Positions 9,533 to 20,100 of a stretch of 64,000 nucleotides of DNA are shown here, in pieces. The notes under the pieces were generated by a model that saw only the letters and a program-made list of their open reading frames with translations, ran no database searches and was not told where the DNA came from. A program made the translations under genes and the position numbers. Numbering within the stretch: position 1 is the first letter of the stretch; every line of letters starts with the position of its first letter. This stretch comes from Strigamia acuminata. Taxonomy: Eukaryota; Arthropoda; Chilopoda; Geophilomorpha; Linotaeniidae. Location: contig OX442317.1 in NCBI GenBank assembly GCA_949358305.1, forward strand, positions 9,984,186 through 10,048,185. Reading direction: 5' to 3'.

Positions 9533-12500
9533 TTACTTCGAGACGAAAATCCGAGATAATAAATTTCGAAGACGCTCTGAACTGAGCCACTTGGTGAAAA
9601 TGTCGGATACATTTATCTCACCCGGAATTTTGCGGAGTTCGAAACATCCGGCAATGTGCCACTCACGAAGCCAGTGAAACTTCACTCGAATATGTTTCGT
9701 TTTCGAGTTCTCGATGTCGTTGTTCGTGAACTGAATCGAGGCGAGGGCATCGGAAAATATGATCGGTTTCGATAACCGACGTAAAGGTGGAAACACTTGA
9801 TAAATACTGTCGAGCCAATAGAGTTCTTTGACGATTTCGACAAGTGCCACAAATTCGGCTTCCATTGTGGAGCAAGCGACGCTGGTCTGCTTCTTGCAGC
9901 TCCAGCCAATGGGCACACTTCCGATGTAAACAATGTATCCGCCGAATGATCTCGATGTAGCGATGTCGGAGGCCCAAGAGGCGTCTGTGCAACCCCACAG
10001 TTGACTCGAATCGCATTTCGAAAGTTCGATGGCGTACTCGCTCGTGTTCGCGACGTAACGAAGGACCTGCAGCAAACACTTGATATGGCTCTCGGTGTAG
10101 CAGTTGTTGTACTGCGATAATGCGATCACCGAGTACAAAATGTCGGGGCGAGTACGTGAAGCCAGGAACAATAAAGATCCGACGAGTGATCGATACGGAA
10201 AATCCGGAAGGTCGGTGAGCGGTCCCTTGACTAACGTGGTCCCAGGTGTGACTGGCACCTTGATGAGCGCGTCAGATGAAACATTAAACTTTTTGAGGAG
10301 TTTGTCAATGTAATTGCGTTGAGTCATAAAGACTTTCCCGTCACGACGCTCGAACTCGACTCCCAGCAGTTTGGTGATTGGCCCCAGGTCGACAATGTCG
10401 AATTTACTCGTGATCAGCTTGAGTATTCGATCCCTGATGTTTTCCGAAGCATAAAATAAAACAATATCGTCGACGTATACCAGCATAATGGCCGAATGTC
10501 CGTAGGCGTACACACAATTACATGCTGGAAACTTTTGAAATCCGAGTTCTGTCAATGTTTCATTAAGTTTCTGGTACCACATGCGCCCCGACTGGTGAAG
10601 ACCGTAAAGCGACTTGGTCAACAACCATACGTTGTCGGGCGAGGAACATGTGGCACCAGCGGGAATCCGCATATAAATCTCGTGGTCAAGGTCGCCGTAG
10701 AGGTAGGCACATTTCACGTCGAGGTGCGTGTCCCTCCATCCGAGGAGAATAACCAGCAGACAAAAGAAGAAACGGATTAGGACAAAATTGACTACGGGAC
10801 TAAAAACTTCATCGTAGTCAACGCCCATTGTCTGCCGAAATCCTTGGGCGACCAGTCGAGCACGATATCGGGTAATCTTTCCGGTAATGTCACTTTTGAA
10901 CTTAAAAATCCATTTGCAACCGAGCACAGTCTTGTCAGGGGGTCTCGGAACCTCCTTATAAACGTCTCGTTGCTTGAAAGTCGAAAGTTCCTCGTCGATT
11001 GCTTCGGTCCATTTCGGTGCTTCGGGCAATTTCACAGCTTCGGCGTATGTGGCCGGTTCCCGAAAACACATGTGGACACGAGGAGGCGATGGCGGAGCAT
11101 ATGGCATGTGGTGTTCTAAATTGCCGAAGAAGAAAACGGACTCATCATACGGTATCCGGTGTGCGAAACAATAAGCGGCGATATCTGTGTGCGACCGCAA
11201 GCGGACACCGTGCTCCGGATAATAATAAACGTCGACTTTAATCCTCCCCGGAACCTGATCTTTCCGGAGATGCTCTTCTCTCCTCCATCCGCTGAAGGGC
11301 GAAACGCCGCCAACAAAACTCCAAGGGCAATGAAGAGCGCGTAAAGGCGCCAAATTAGGCGTACCCGGAAGTCGGACAGGCAAGGCAGCCGCTTCGTCGA
11401 GAAGGTCTTCGTCAAAATCTGAACCCTGTTCAGACATCGCTGCGGTGTCGTCAAGACCCGGGAGAGATGGGTAGGACATCGAACGCCGTAGATGAGGCAA
11501 GCGGGTGGAACGTACGGTCGGAGTAAATTGTCCATGTCCTGCAATGGTCGTAACATTATCGGAGCCATCAGCGACGGTAACAGAGCCATCAGCGTCGGTA
11601 ACAGAGCCATCAGTCGTAGCAGCTAAGCCGTCAGCAGCGGCGATGAGACCATCAGCTGTAGGAAGAGATGGTGCGAATGAAGCGAAAGACGGAGCACTCG
11701 AAGCGACGGAGGGAGCACGACTGGCAATACCATCCTCGTCACTGCTGTCAGCAGAAGAGTCGTTATCCGAATCGTGACGTCGACGAGGCCAAGGCTGAGT
11801 TGGAAAGTTATCACGAAAAGTGACACGTGACGGGGTGTGGCCACGAGCAGGCTCCTCCATGGGTGGAGCATTGTCATCCGGATCTGGAACATAAAAGGGC
11901 GAGCGCTTAAAGTTCTGCCGTTCATCGATTTGGACGTGAACAGATTCGGTGACGGTGTTCGTAGCCGGATTCCACACTCGATACCCTCGAGTTCCCGAAG
12001 CGTAGCCAACGAGAAATCCTTCCCACGCTCGAGGATCCAGTTTGTTGCGTCCAGGTGCGGTGAAGTGTACCCAGCACTTGGAACCAATCTTACGAAAATG
12101 TCTGACGGAAAGAGCACGCTGGCGCCACAAAATGTATGGGATTTCGTCGTTGAGCTTCGAATGCGGACTGCGGTTTTTGATATATGTGAACGTCACGGCA
12201 AGTTCAGCCCAAAGCGTGTGCGAAAATCCGGTTTCGGAGTTGATGGAGCGGAGATAGTCGCCCATTGTCCGGTTCAGGCGTTCGGCGACACCGTTCATCT
12301 GTGGCGATGCGGGATTGGTCCGTTGAGCAACAATACCCTTGTCGGCAAGAAAACGGTCAAAATCCCTCGAAATAAATTCTCCTCCACGGTCGGTGCGAAT
12401 TGTTTTAATCCGGCAATCAGCAATACGTTCAACGCGGGAAACAAAGTCTTTAAACGTAGCAAAAACATCGGATTTACGGGCGATCGGGAAAAGCCAGGCG

Positions 12501-13972
12501 TACCTGGTGGCGTCATCGATAATGGTGAAGGCAAAATTAGCACCGCCGATGGAAGGCAGTCTCGACGGGCCCCAGACGTCCATGTGAAGCAATTCAAGCG
12601 GTTTCGTGGTTGAAGGCGCGGAAATTGGCTTATGTGGAGCACGCGTGGACTTGGCAACACGGCACGTGTTGCAGGAAAGTTCCTGGCGAACAGCAGCTGG
12701 ATCAAGCCCATAAACCTGGGAGTTAGCCGCTAAAGTCCGCATGGCCTTCGTATGCAGGTGACCCAGCCTGCCGTGCCACAATCCCGTGGCGTCTGCGACG
12801 TTGGCAACCGAAGGATTAACTGGTTTGGGAGGTAATGCTGCGTTTGACTTGGCAACGGGAGGAGGAGATGCGAGGGCATTGGAATACATCCGGATCTGTT
12901 GAGGTTGGGATCCGGGAATAGGAGCAGGACTGGTAGGGAAAAGTGAAGGGACAAGCAAGGTGTTGGAGGAGACGGGCAAGCGGAAATCGGTCATATTGTC
13001 AGCCGACTTCTTCTTAGTCTTGTTGGAAGACTTGGGCAATGCGGGAAAGTCCTCTTCCTTCGTCACTAGAGTGGTCGGTATCGGAGTCGGAAGTGATGAT
13101 GAAACAGACGAACTCGAAACATTAGTCGGAGCGGCGAATGGCGAGATGAGCCCATCCACGAAATAAAGTCCAGACTTCTGTTTCGCCCGAAGAACACTTA
13201 GTTTGATGTCCGTTTCATACGTATGCAATTCCGAGTTGTGAATGTGGATGTGATGTCCGCATTTATCAATCCGAGAAACCGAGATAAGATTGGCGCCGAA
13301 GTCAGGTGCGAATAATACGTCGCGGAGCAATACGGTGCATTCGCAGCCATCGATGAGCGACTTGACCGGAACGTCACCTTTGCCTGTGACCCTCGAACTG
13401 CCCTGGCCTAACTCGATGTTGAACGGGACAACGGAAACAAAGTTCGTAAACCACGCTTTGACGTGCGAAACGTGGTCGGTGGCCCCACAATCGACAATCC
13501 ATTCGTGGGACTGGAGAAAATGTACAACCGGAGCTTCGATCACCGGTGGAGCCGACAACAGGTAAGCGGCGTCCCTTCGGGGACGAGAAACATCACGGTT
13601 TTGACCACCGGATTGCTGCGAACTGTTATTCTGCCGTCGTTTGCTCTTACTGCGGGGTCGGCCTTGTTGAGACGCGACCGGTTGCGGTTCCTTGCCCTGT
13701 TTGCGAGGGCGGGGGCACTTATTCGCGTAGTGGCCGAAAAAGCCGCAATTAAAACAGCGAACCTGCGAAATCGGACGAGGAGGTCGGGATTGATTGCATC
13801 CACGATTGTCCATAGCAAAAGCCGATGTTTCCTTCGTGTACCGATTCCAATTCAAGTTGGCTCTTGCTGTCTGCATTTTTCCGGAGGAAAATCGGAGATA
13901 ATGGCGATAATGAGCACGCATAAACACTCGAGGCACTAAAGACGTAATCGGAGCACTTTTCACTCGAAGCAC
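9533..13972 (-). CDS. Element D Gag-Pol polyprotein (Ty1/copia), capsid region missing
   Basis: The open frame has about 1479 codons and first uses GTG; no ATG opens it upstream. From the N-terminus, a CCHC zinc knuckle (CFNCGFFGHYANKC) lies near residues 70-84 and an aspartic protease motif (DCGATDH) near 160. The GAG-pre-integrase zinc motif is around 400-445, and the integrase D-D-E residues are near 462, 526 and 562. Reverse transcriptase follows with YVDD near 1165 and RNase H near 1332. A Ser/Pro/Asp-rich linker separates integrase from RT. Only about 70 residues precede the zinc knuckle, whereas copia-type Gag normally has a capsid domain of some 200 or more residues there. The enzymatic part is intact. 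Confidence 0.93.
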   Translation of the reverse strand: MLRVKSAPITSLVPRVFMRAHYRHYLRFSSGKMQTARANLNWNRYTKETSAFAMDNRGCNQSRPPRPISQVRCFNCGFFGHYANKCPRPRKQGKEPQPVASQQGRPRSKSKRRQNNSSQQSGGQNRDVSRPRRDAAYLLSAPPVIEAPVVHFLQSHEWIVDCGATDHVSHVKAWFTNFVSVVPFNIELGQGSSRVTGKGDVPVKSLIDGCECTVLLRDVLFAPDFGANLISVSRIDKCGHHIHIHNSELHTYETDIKLSVLRAKQKSGLYFVDGLISPFAAPTNVSSSSVSSSLPTPIPTTLVTKEEDFPALPKSSNKTKKKSADNMTDFRLPVSSNTLLVPSLFPTSPAPIPGSQPQQIRMYSNALASPPPVAKSNAALPPKPVNPSVANVADATGLWHGRLGHLHTKAMRTLAANSQVYGLDPAAVRQELSCNTCRVAKSTRAPHKPISAPSTTKPLELLHMDVWGPSRLPSIGGANFAFTIIDDATRYAWLFPIARKSDVFATFKDFVSRVERIADCRIKTIRTDRGGEFISRDFDRFLADKGIVAQRTNPASPQMNGVAERLNRTMGDYLRSINSETGFSHTLWAELAVTFTYIKNRSPHSKLNDEIPYILWRQRALSVRHFRKIGSKCWVHFTAPGRNKLDPRAWEGFLVGYASGTRGYRVWNPATNTVTESVHVQIDERQNFKRSPFYVPDPDDNAPPMEEPARGHTPSRVTFRDNFPTQPWPRRRHDSDNDSSADSSDEDGIASRAPSVASSAPSFASFAPSLPTADGLIAAADGLAATTDGSVTDADGSVTVADGSDNVTTIAGHGQFTPTVRSTRLPHLRRSMSYPSLPGLDDTAAMSEQGSDFDEDLLDEAAALPVRLPGTPNLAPLRALHCPWSFVGGVSPFSGWRREEHLRKDQVPGRIKVDVYYYPEHGVRLRSHTDIAAYCFAHRIPYDESVFFFGNLEHHMPYAPPSPPRVHMCFREPATYAEAVKLPEAPKWTEAIDEELSTFKQRDVYKEVPRPPDKTVLGCKWIFKFKSDITGKITRYRARLVAQGFRQTMGVDYDEVFSPVVNFVLIRFFFCLLVILLGWRDTHLDVKCAYLYGDLDHEIYMRIPAGATCSSPDNVWLLTKSLYGLHQSGRMWYQKLNETLTELGFQKFPACNCVYAYGHSAIMLVYVDDIVLFYASENIRDRILKLITSKFDIVDLGPITKLLGVEFERRDGKVFMTQRNYIDKLLKKFNVSSDALIKVPVTPGTTLVKGPLTDLPDFPYRSLVGSLLFLASRTRPDILYSVIALSQYNNCYTESHIKCLLQVLRYVANTSEYAIELSKCDSSQLWGCTDASWASDIATSRSFGGYIVYIGSVPIGWSCKKQTSVACSTMEAEFVALVEIVKELYWLDSIYQVFPPLRRLSKPIIFSDALASIQFTNNDIENSKTKHIRVKFHWLREWHIAGCFELRKIPGEINVSDIFTKWLSSERLRNLLSRIFVSK

Positions 13973-14856
13973 TTCACTAAACGTTGTTAGAAGCGGAATA
14001 ACCTCGACGGGGAGCCAATGCTAAAATTGGCTAAGAACCTTAGACAAGTGTCCCCCTAACGTCCTTTATGACCACCTGGGGCCGCGGGAATGTTAGGTGG
14101 CGCAGGGCTCAGCCTTGTCTAAGAATACAAGCACAGCTTGGACGGAATGTCCGAAGGGCTGTGCCGATACTAATCGGGACCCACTCCAAAAACTTAAAAT
14201 TAACAAATAAATTCGAAATCTGAAATAAAAAGAAGGAGAAGTTGGTGAATCTGTATGCACAGACGTCCCTGTGCACACCGCGCATAAAAAATGCGGAATT
14301 CTTCAAAAGATCGCCGACCGATTTCGAAAACCGGGAAAAACTTCTCGAAAATCGCCGATACTGTCGCACTCCGGGGTGCAGACAGCGGGTTATGCCCGTT
14401 TCTGGATGAAAACGTCGCTCAGACGTTGTCGGAACGTGACAAATGATGAAAATCGGCGAAAAAATCTGAAAATAAATGAAATTTCCGCAAAAATCGCGAA
14501 AAATCGCGAAATTCACGAAAAATTAGAGGGAAAAAAAAGAACAAGACCTTTCCTAGGTCAATTGTCGCTATCTTGCACAATAAATGCACAAAAAGCAGTG
14601 TTTTTAACTCGAAAAACACAAAAAAACAGTGTTTTTAACTCGAAAAACACGAAAAAAGGTTGAAAAAATTCAAAAATCGACGATTACGACCGCACTCCGG
14701 GGTTGTGAACGTCAGAAAGACGTTGTTGACTGCCGGAAATCGTCGAAAATCTGAAAAAAACAAAAATTTCCGCAAAAATCGCGAAAAATCGCGAAATTCA
14801 CGGAAAATTAATGGAAAAACGAGGCACTGGTGGCTTTCCAGGCCTCTGCTACCACT
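13973..14856 (-). other. Element D 5' leader
   Basis: The 0.9-kb stretch between 5' LTR and ORF shows no capsid-like ORF on the minus strand. Two segments near 14450-14530 and 14745-14815 are imperfect direct repeats built on CGCAAAAATCGCGAAAA. Near 14595-14660 the motif GTGTTTTTAACTCGAAAAAC occurs twice in tandem. Packaging or other cis signals may lie here, but this is inference. Confidence 0.6.
14838..14854 (-). promoter_or_regulatory. Element D primer-binding site (initiator tRNA-Met)
   Basis: On the minus strand, two bases after the 5' LTR, TGGTAGCAGAGG appears. Animal initiator tRNA-Met ends in CTCTGCTACCA, which is complementary to the first 11 bases. This is the usual primer of Ty1/copia elements. 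Confidence 0.75.
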
Positions 14857-15413
14857 TGTAGCTGTGTGGCGCAAAAATATCGCCGAAATAGGCGATAGGA
14901 AGCGTAAAACTGAGTCAAACGCACTTCTAAGTGCGGACAAATGCGCGTGATGCGCGTACGCGAGTTTGAGCGGACTTACGATCAAATTCGCGTGCACTAC
15001 ACTTATAGAAACGTGTAGTGCCGAACTAAATACAATAGTTAACCAAAAATATAACATTTATTAAGAGAAAACTTACATAATGGGTCCAGAATCACTGGAC
15101 AAACACAAGGAAACACACTACCCGTGTGAGCGGCCATTTGTAATGAGCCAGAGACATCTGGTGGCCGATATTATAAACAATAATAATGAAAAACATAAGA
15201 ACAAGATAGAGGATGCATGAAACCTAATGTATTGAGTACATTTAACCCGGTATCATGCATTCTCCTGACAAACAAGCATGAAAACACTAAATAAACACTG
15301 AATAACCCAGGAAAATGGAAACAATTACCGATAAATGATAAAATAAACGTTTCAAAGCCATTTCACATCGAAAAATGATTTAAATAACTCAAAAGTGGTT
15401 CCAAAGTCTAACA
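14857..15413 (-). repeat. Element D 5' LTR
   Basis: This is the second 557-bp copy of the LTR, seemingly identical to 8928-9484. It is followed by the GAGAC duplication at 15414-15418. Confidence 0.92.
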
Positions 15414-16736
15414 GAGACGGCCTGTCTTCTTCGTGCGGGTCCGCGTGGGGCGGACTCTGCCGGACGCTTCGATCTTCTTCGATGGCGGCGACTTCCCAGG
15501 ATACCAGCGTGGTATAACTGCCACATCTCAGACTGCGTGGCCGTAAAATTCGCCGGAGGTATCCATCTGGGCGTCAAATGGTCTTCTTCGATATCGCGAA
15601 GCCATCTACGGATTTCTTCGGGGGAGAAACCGTTTCTCTCGAGAACTCGGGTTACTCCGTGAGTCTCGGTGCGCTTTAAGCGTTCGATCTCGTCGTCCAC
15701 TATTCTCTGGCGGGCTGCCGTGGTCGGGGCCTCGCGCCACCTGTGGGAGGTGTGTAGCTCGGCCACCGTGCCTGGGTAAGCCTCTTCCAGATACCCGGAG
15801 TAAACGGGGCTCGGCGGATCCGCATCGGGTGGGATCCGCGGCCCCACTCGCTCCCTCATCTCCTTCGTCATGCACTCGACCAGCGTTTTTGATCGCTCGA
15901 ATTTTTCCTCGAGGGTCCTGGAATACATCAATCGGATTTTCCAGGCGCTGGTCTCCGCAGGATAGGCCTGCCGCAGGTAAATCGGCAGGGCTCCGCGAAA
16001 GATGTTGTTGGCGGTTGACACCGTCGAAGGCAGGGCGTCCCACGATTCTAGCGGGTCGACCTGAATAATTTTAGATCACAAGATTAATATAATAAATCCC
16101 AGTTAACGATGGGGATCAGAAATATGCTCAAGATCGACGGTGGCAGCAACTCCTTTCTTTTGTTGCGGCCGTCGGTCTTATTTTCTTGTTTCGCAGTTCT
16201 GCGATGATCTCCGCCGTCGTAGCGCTGATCCAACACTACTTTTTGAACTCAGGTGATCCGTTTTTAGGAAGGGGTCGCAGGCAAAACCGATCGTTAAATT
16301 CTTAATTTTACGTTAAACTTTTTATTTTAACTCTAATCGTATTTTAATTTATTACGATGTTTAATTTTAAAAGAAAGAAAACCTTTAGTTTTGGTTTTGG
16401 TTTGCCACGACGCCATTCCGCGAACACTTCCTTTGTTCTAGTTTTTTGGCGGCCTTGACTCCGAGGTGAATCTGGGTCCACTCTCGGGTTTTTAGCCAGC
16501 CTTAAATCAATAATAAAACAGAAAGAAATATATCAGTCACAAGTCACGCTCCAATTTGGGTTGGATGCAACAGATTCAAAGAATTATGTGATTTCTCTGG
16601 GGAAATCACATTAATTTACCTGCAACGGCGGTTGTTCGTCCCAATTCTCATCTTCTTCTGCATTTACGATTAGGCCGTCGCTCTCGTCTCTCGACGATGC
16701 GCTCGGCTCTAATCGTGGGTTGCGTCGATCGGCCAT
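15414..16736 (-). CDS. Element C ORF3, 5' part with one intron (unknown protein)
   Basis: Exon 1 is 16736-16620: ATG plus 38 codons, acidic, ending CAG|GTAAAT. Exon 2 begins at 16060 after a TTATTCAG acceptor. The junction is phase 0 and joins directly onto the long open frame, which runs to 15414 where element D interrupts it. Counting the GAGAC duplication once, exon 2 totals 2787 nt, exactly 929 codons including the stop, so the whole ORF is about 967 codons with no other lesion. This part is rich in Arg, Glu and Trp and probably helical. It resembles no family I know; lying after pol, it takes the place of env, but it has no membrane features. Confidence 0.72.
16061..16619 (-). other. Intron of element C ORF3
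   Basis: The 559-nt interval between a GTAAAT donor and a TTATTCAG acceptor has stops in all frames of ORF3. Its removal joins two open frames in phase 0. Confidence 0.65.
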
Positions 16737-17114
16737 TTCAATTCAGGAAAATGAAGTTTTTTGAGAGGTCTTTGTTTTCTCTTTGGGGGAGAAGCAAAAA
16801 ACACGTCTCGTCGTGTTAAAAACAGTCGGAAACTGGGCCTATCGACGCTGAGAATTGTGGGTCTCGAACGCGTCTCGTATTTTGCGAGATCCGCCGTGCT
16901 GGCAATGACGCTACGGGGTCGACCGCGTGGTTTCATTGTCACGTGGTCGCCCGATACGTCATAACTTCTCGTCTGTTAGTGGTGACTGCGACAATTCGTT
17001 GCGAAGTTTGGACTTAGCCAAATTTTCGCGTCTCAACATGTGCAGCAGCTCTCGTAAGTAAATCTTTTTATTTTACAAGGCCTCCGCTCCATGTTATCAC
17101 ATTTTCTTTTATTT
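16737..17114 (-). other. Element C spacer between pol and ORF3
   Basis: The 378-bp stretch lies between the pol stop and the proposed ORF3 ATG. A 77-codon frame here lacks supporting features. A subgenomic promoter or splice acceptor for ORF3 could lie here; none is obvious. Confidence 0.5.
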
Positions 17115-20100
17115 CTAGTTCTTCCCCACGACTTTGCCGTCCCGAATGAACGGATTATTGTTTCGTCGTGGTCGAAGGTTGATTTTCGACGTGCTCGTAG
17201 ATCGTGACTCTACTTGCTCGTTCATCTCCGATGTGTTGGCATTTTTCTCCTTACTAATTTTTTTATTTTCCATTTCAGAAGTACTTTCTTCTGCTTCCTC
17301 CCTCTCCGAAATCGCTTGCTCCGGCTGAGCTGGAGCCTCGTCGGCCGGGGATTCGGCGTCGAAGAATTCATCCTCGCTCTCCGCTATATTTTCAGCCTCA
17401 TTTGTTTTTTGGAACGTGTCGACCACGGTGCCCCCTTGGTCGCTGTGTGTCTGACCTTCCAGCCAGATTTCCTGTGGAAATTCTGGCAGATATGGCCTTA
17501 AATCTCGGCCATGTATCGACTGAAAATTTTTGTTGTCCTCTAAGCGGCGCAGTTGGTATGCGTTGCCGCCGTGTTCGGCCACAATTACATAGGGACCGTC
17601 CCTCTTGTCGGCTAAACCCGCGGCGATGCCCCTCGCTGCGTTGGACAACGTGTGTGCCTCCTTCCACACTAGATCGTTCACTTTAAAGTTTGCGAAAGCG
17701 AGATCGCCTTCCTTATCTGCGATTCGCTCTCTCATGTTGAAAATATGCGCCATCATATGCTGGTATGTGTCGGATATAGTCTGTTCCAACCGGCACACGT
17801 ACTCATGTGGGCTCGATGGGTCTAATACGTTAACAGCTTCGGCAACTCGTGGGTCCCATGGCATCCTTAATTCGCGGGCGAAGTTGAGGTACGCCGGTGA
17901 GAATTCGCGTGTTCTTGACACGGTTGAGCGAATGCTGAAAGCGATTTCTCGCAGGTATTCGTCCCATCGATTGTGAATATCGGTGAATACTGTCAGCGCA
18001 TATTTTATGTCTTTATTTAATCTCTCGACTGGATTTGTCTGAGGATTATACGTGGAGGTGTTTGATGCATCCATTTTAAATTTTCTACAGAAGTCCTTAT
18101 ATATTCTTGATCGGAATTGGGGGCCGTTATCCGAAATGAGTTTTCTGGGAAACCCAAATCGCATTGCCACGTCGTAAAGGCACTCGACTATGTTTTTAGC
18201 CGAGGGTTTCACGAGGGCGTACAGCTCCGGCCATCGGGTGGCCACGTCCATAATTACGAGAATATACATGTTCTTGTTTCCCGTTGTGGGCTTGGGGCCC
18301 ATCAAGTCTATGCTTAAGCAGTCAAACGGTGCGTAGGGTCCGAGAGACATGGCGTTTCTGGCTACTTTATCTCGCGGTCTACACGCTTGGCACCGGGGGC
18401 AGTGTCGGATAAATTTCGTTATCTTTTGCCGCGCGCCCGGCCAGAAGAAAAGTTGTTTTACTCGATAAAGGGTTCTCGCTATGCCGGAATGGCTGGCGAG
18501 CGGGTGTCCATGCATCAGCCACAACAGTCGGGTGTGCAGCGATGCCGGTACGACCACCTTAACCGAGTTTCCCGCTCCGCTGAGGTCGTCTTGAAACGTC
18601 GGGTGGTATTTTACCAGGAGTTCATCATCTATGAGGTAGCTTGTTGCTTCTTTGACGAACTGTTTTCGGCGGTGTGGGTTTGTCATCCCTTCTGGAAATT
18701 CGCCGTTTAGCAAATATTGCGTTATAATTTGACATTTTGTGTCTGCTGCCTGGTGTTCGACAAACTCACGTCTCGTGGGTGGAGCATATTGCGTTTTTTC
18801 TTCAATTTTTGCTGTGAAGGCGCGTAGTAGTGTTTTGTGGGTTTCTCCGGGGGGCGGAGATTGAATTTCGGATGTTGAATCGCTCGTCCCAGCTGGCTGG
18901 TACGTTCGGGTCCAAAAACCACAAAACGTTCTATCTTCGGGCTCCATCACTGGTAGCTCGTTCGCCTTCCGCAAGCGCCATATTCTCCGTGGAGTTGGGC
19001 AGTACAAGAGATGGGTGTCGTCCTCGCCGTCGTTGTCTGGACCCTGGGGGTCAGATGCCGGGGCTCTTGAGAGGGCGTCGGCCACATGATTGTACTTCCC
19101 GGGGCGGTACGTGATTGTTATGTCGCACGCCATTAACTCCAGTTGCCATCGCGCGAGCCGGCCTGAGGGTTCTTTGAGCTTCATCAACCAGCTTAGTGCC
19201 TGGTGATCTGTCTGAACCTCGAAGTTCGTGTACTCCAGATAGTCGCGAAATTTCCGAACTGCCCAAATTACGGCTAGGCATTCTAGTTCCGTTGCCGTGT
19301 AATTTTTCTCCGCGCCCTGTATTTTTCTGCTTATAAACATACAGGGTACTTCCTGCGAGGTTCCGTTGTACACGTGGGTCTGCAGAAGGGCTGCACCCAG
19401 TCCGATTTTACTCGCGTCGGTGTGCAACACGAACGGTCGGTTTAGGTCCGGCAATGGCATCTTTTCGACGTCAGCCAGCATTTGCTTGATAGTGCTAAAT
19501 GCGGCCTCGCACTGGACCGTCCACTCAAACTCTTTATCCGTTCGTAAGAGATCCGTTATAGGCGCGGCCACCTCAGCCAGACCAGCGAGTAGTCGGCCGA
19601 AGAAATTGATCATGCCCATAAATCTCTGGACACCTTTTATATCTTCGGGGGCGGGGAATCCGTTTATTGCTTTGACCTTTTCGGGGTCAATTGCGATTCC
19701 CTCGACCCCTATCCGATATCCTAGGAAGGCAAGCTCTTTTCTGCAAAACTTGCTCTTCCCTGGATGGATGTGGAGTCCCGCCTTGGCTAGGCGAGAGACC
19801 ACTCTATCGATGTGGTCGATATGCTCTTCGAAGGTGTCCGACGTTATTATGATGTCGTCGAGATACGCCCACACGAAGTCGTGAAGCATATCTCCCAACA
19901 CGCTTTCGATCAATTTCTGGAACGTGCTCGGGGCGTTTACGAGCCCGAACGGCATCACGTTGAACATTAATCTTCCTATCGGGGAGTAGAAAGCCGTTTT
20001 CAGTTTGTCTTCGGGTTTGAGCTCCACTTGCCAATACCCCTTTGACAGGTCCATGGTGATTACCCACTTGAATGGGCTCAGCTCCCGGAGAATCGAGTCT

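Larger units (their letters stand above)
8928..15413 (-). mobile_element. Element D: Ty1/copia LTR retrotransposon nested in element C
   Basis: The 6486-bp element is bounded by two 557-bp LTRs that look identical and by a GAGAC duplication. One long minus-strand ORF has integrase before reverse transcriptase, the diagnostic order of Ty1/copia. A primer-binding site matching initiator tRNA-Met lies inside the 5' LTR, and a purine tract lies before the 3' LTR. It interrupts ORF3 of element C without otherwise damaging it. The ORF lacks a recognisable capsid region, so this copy may depend on others. Confidence 0.93.
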
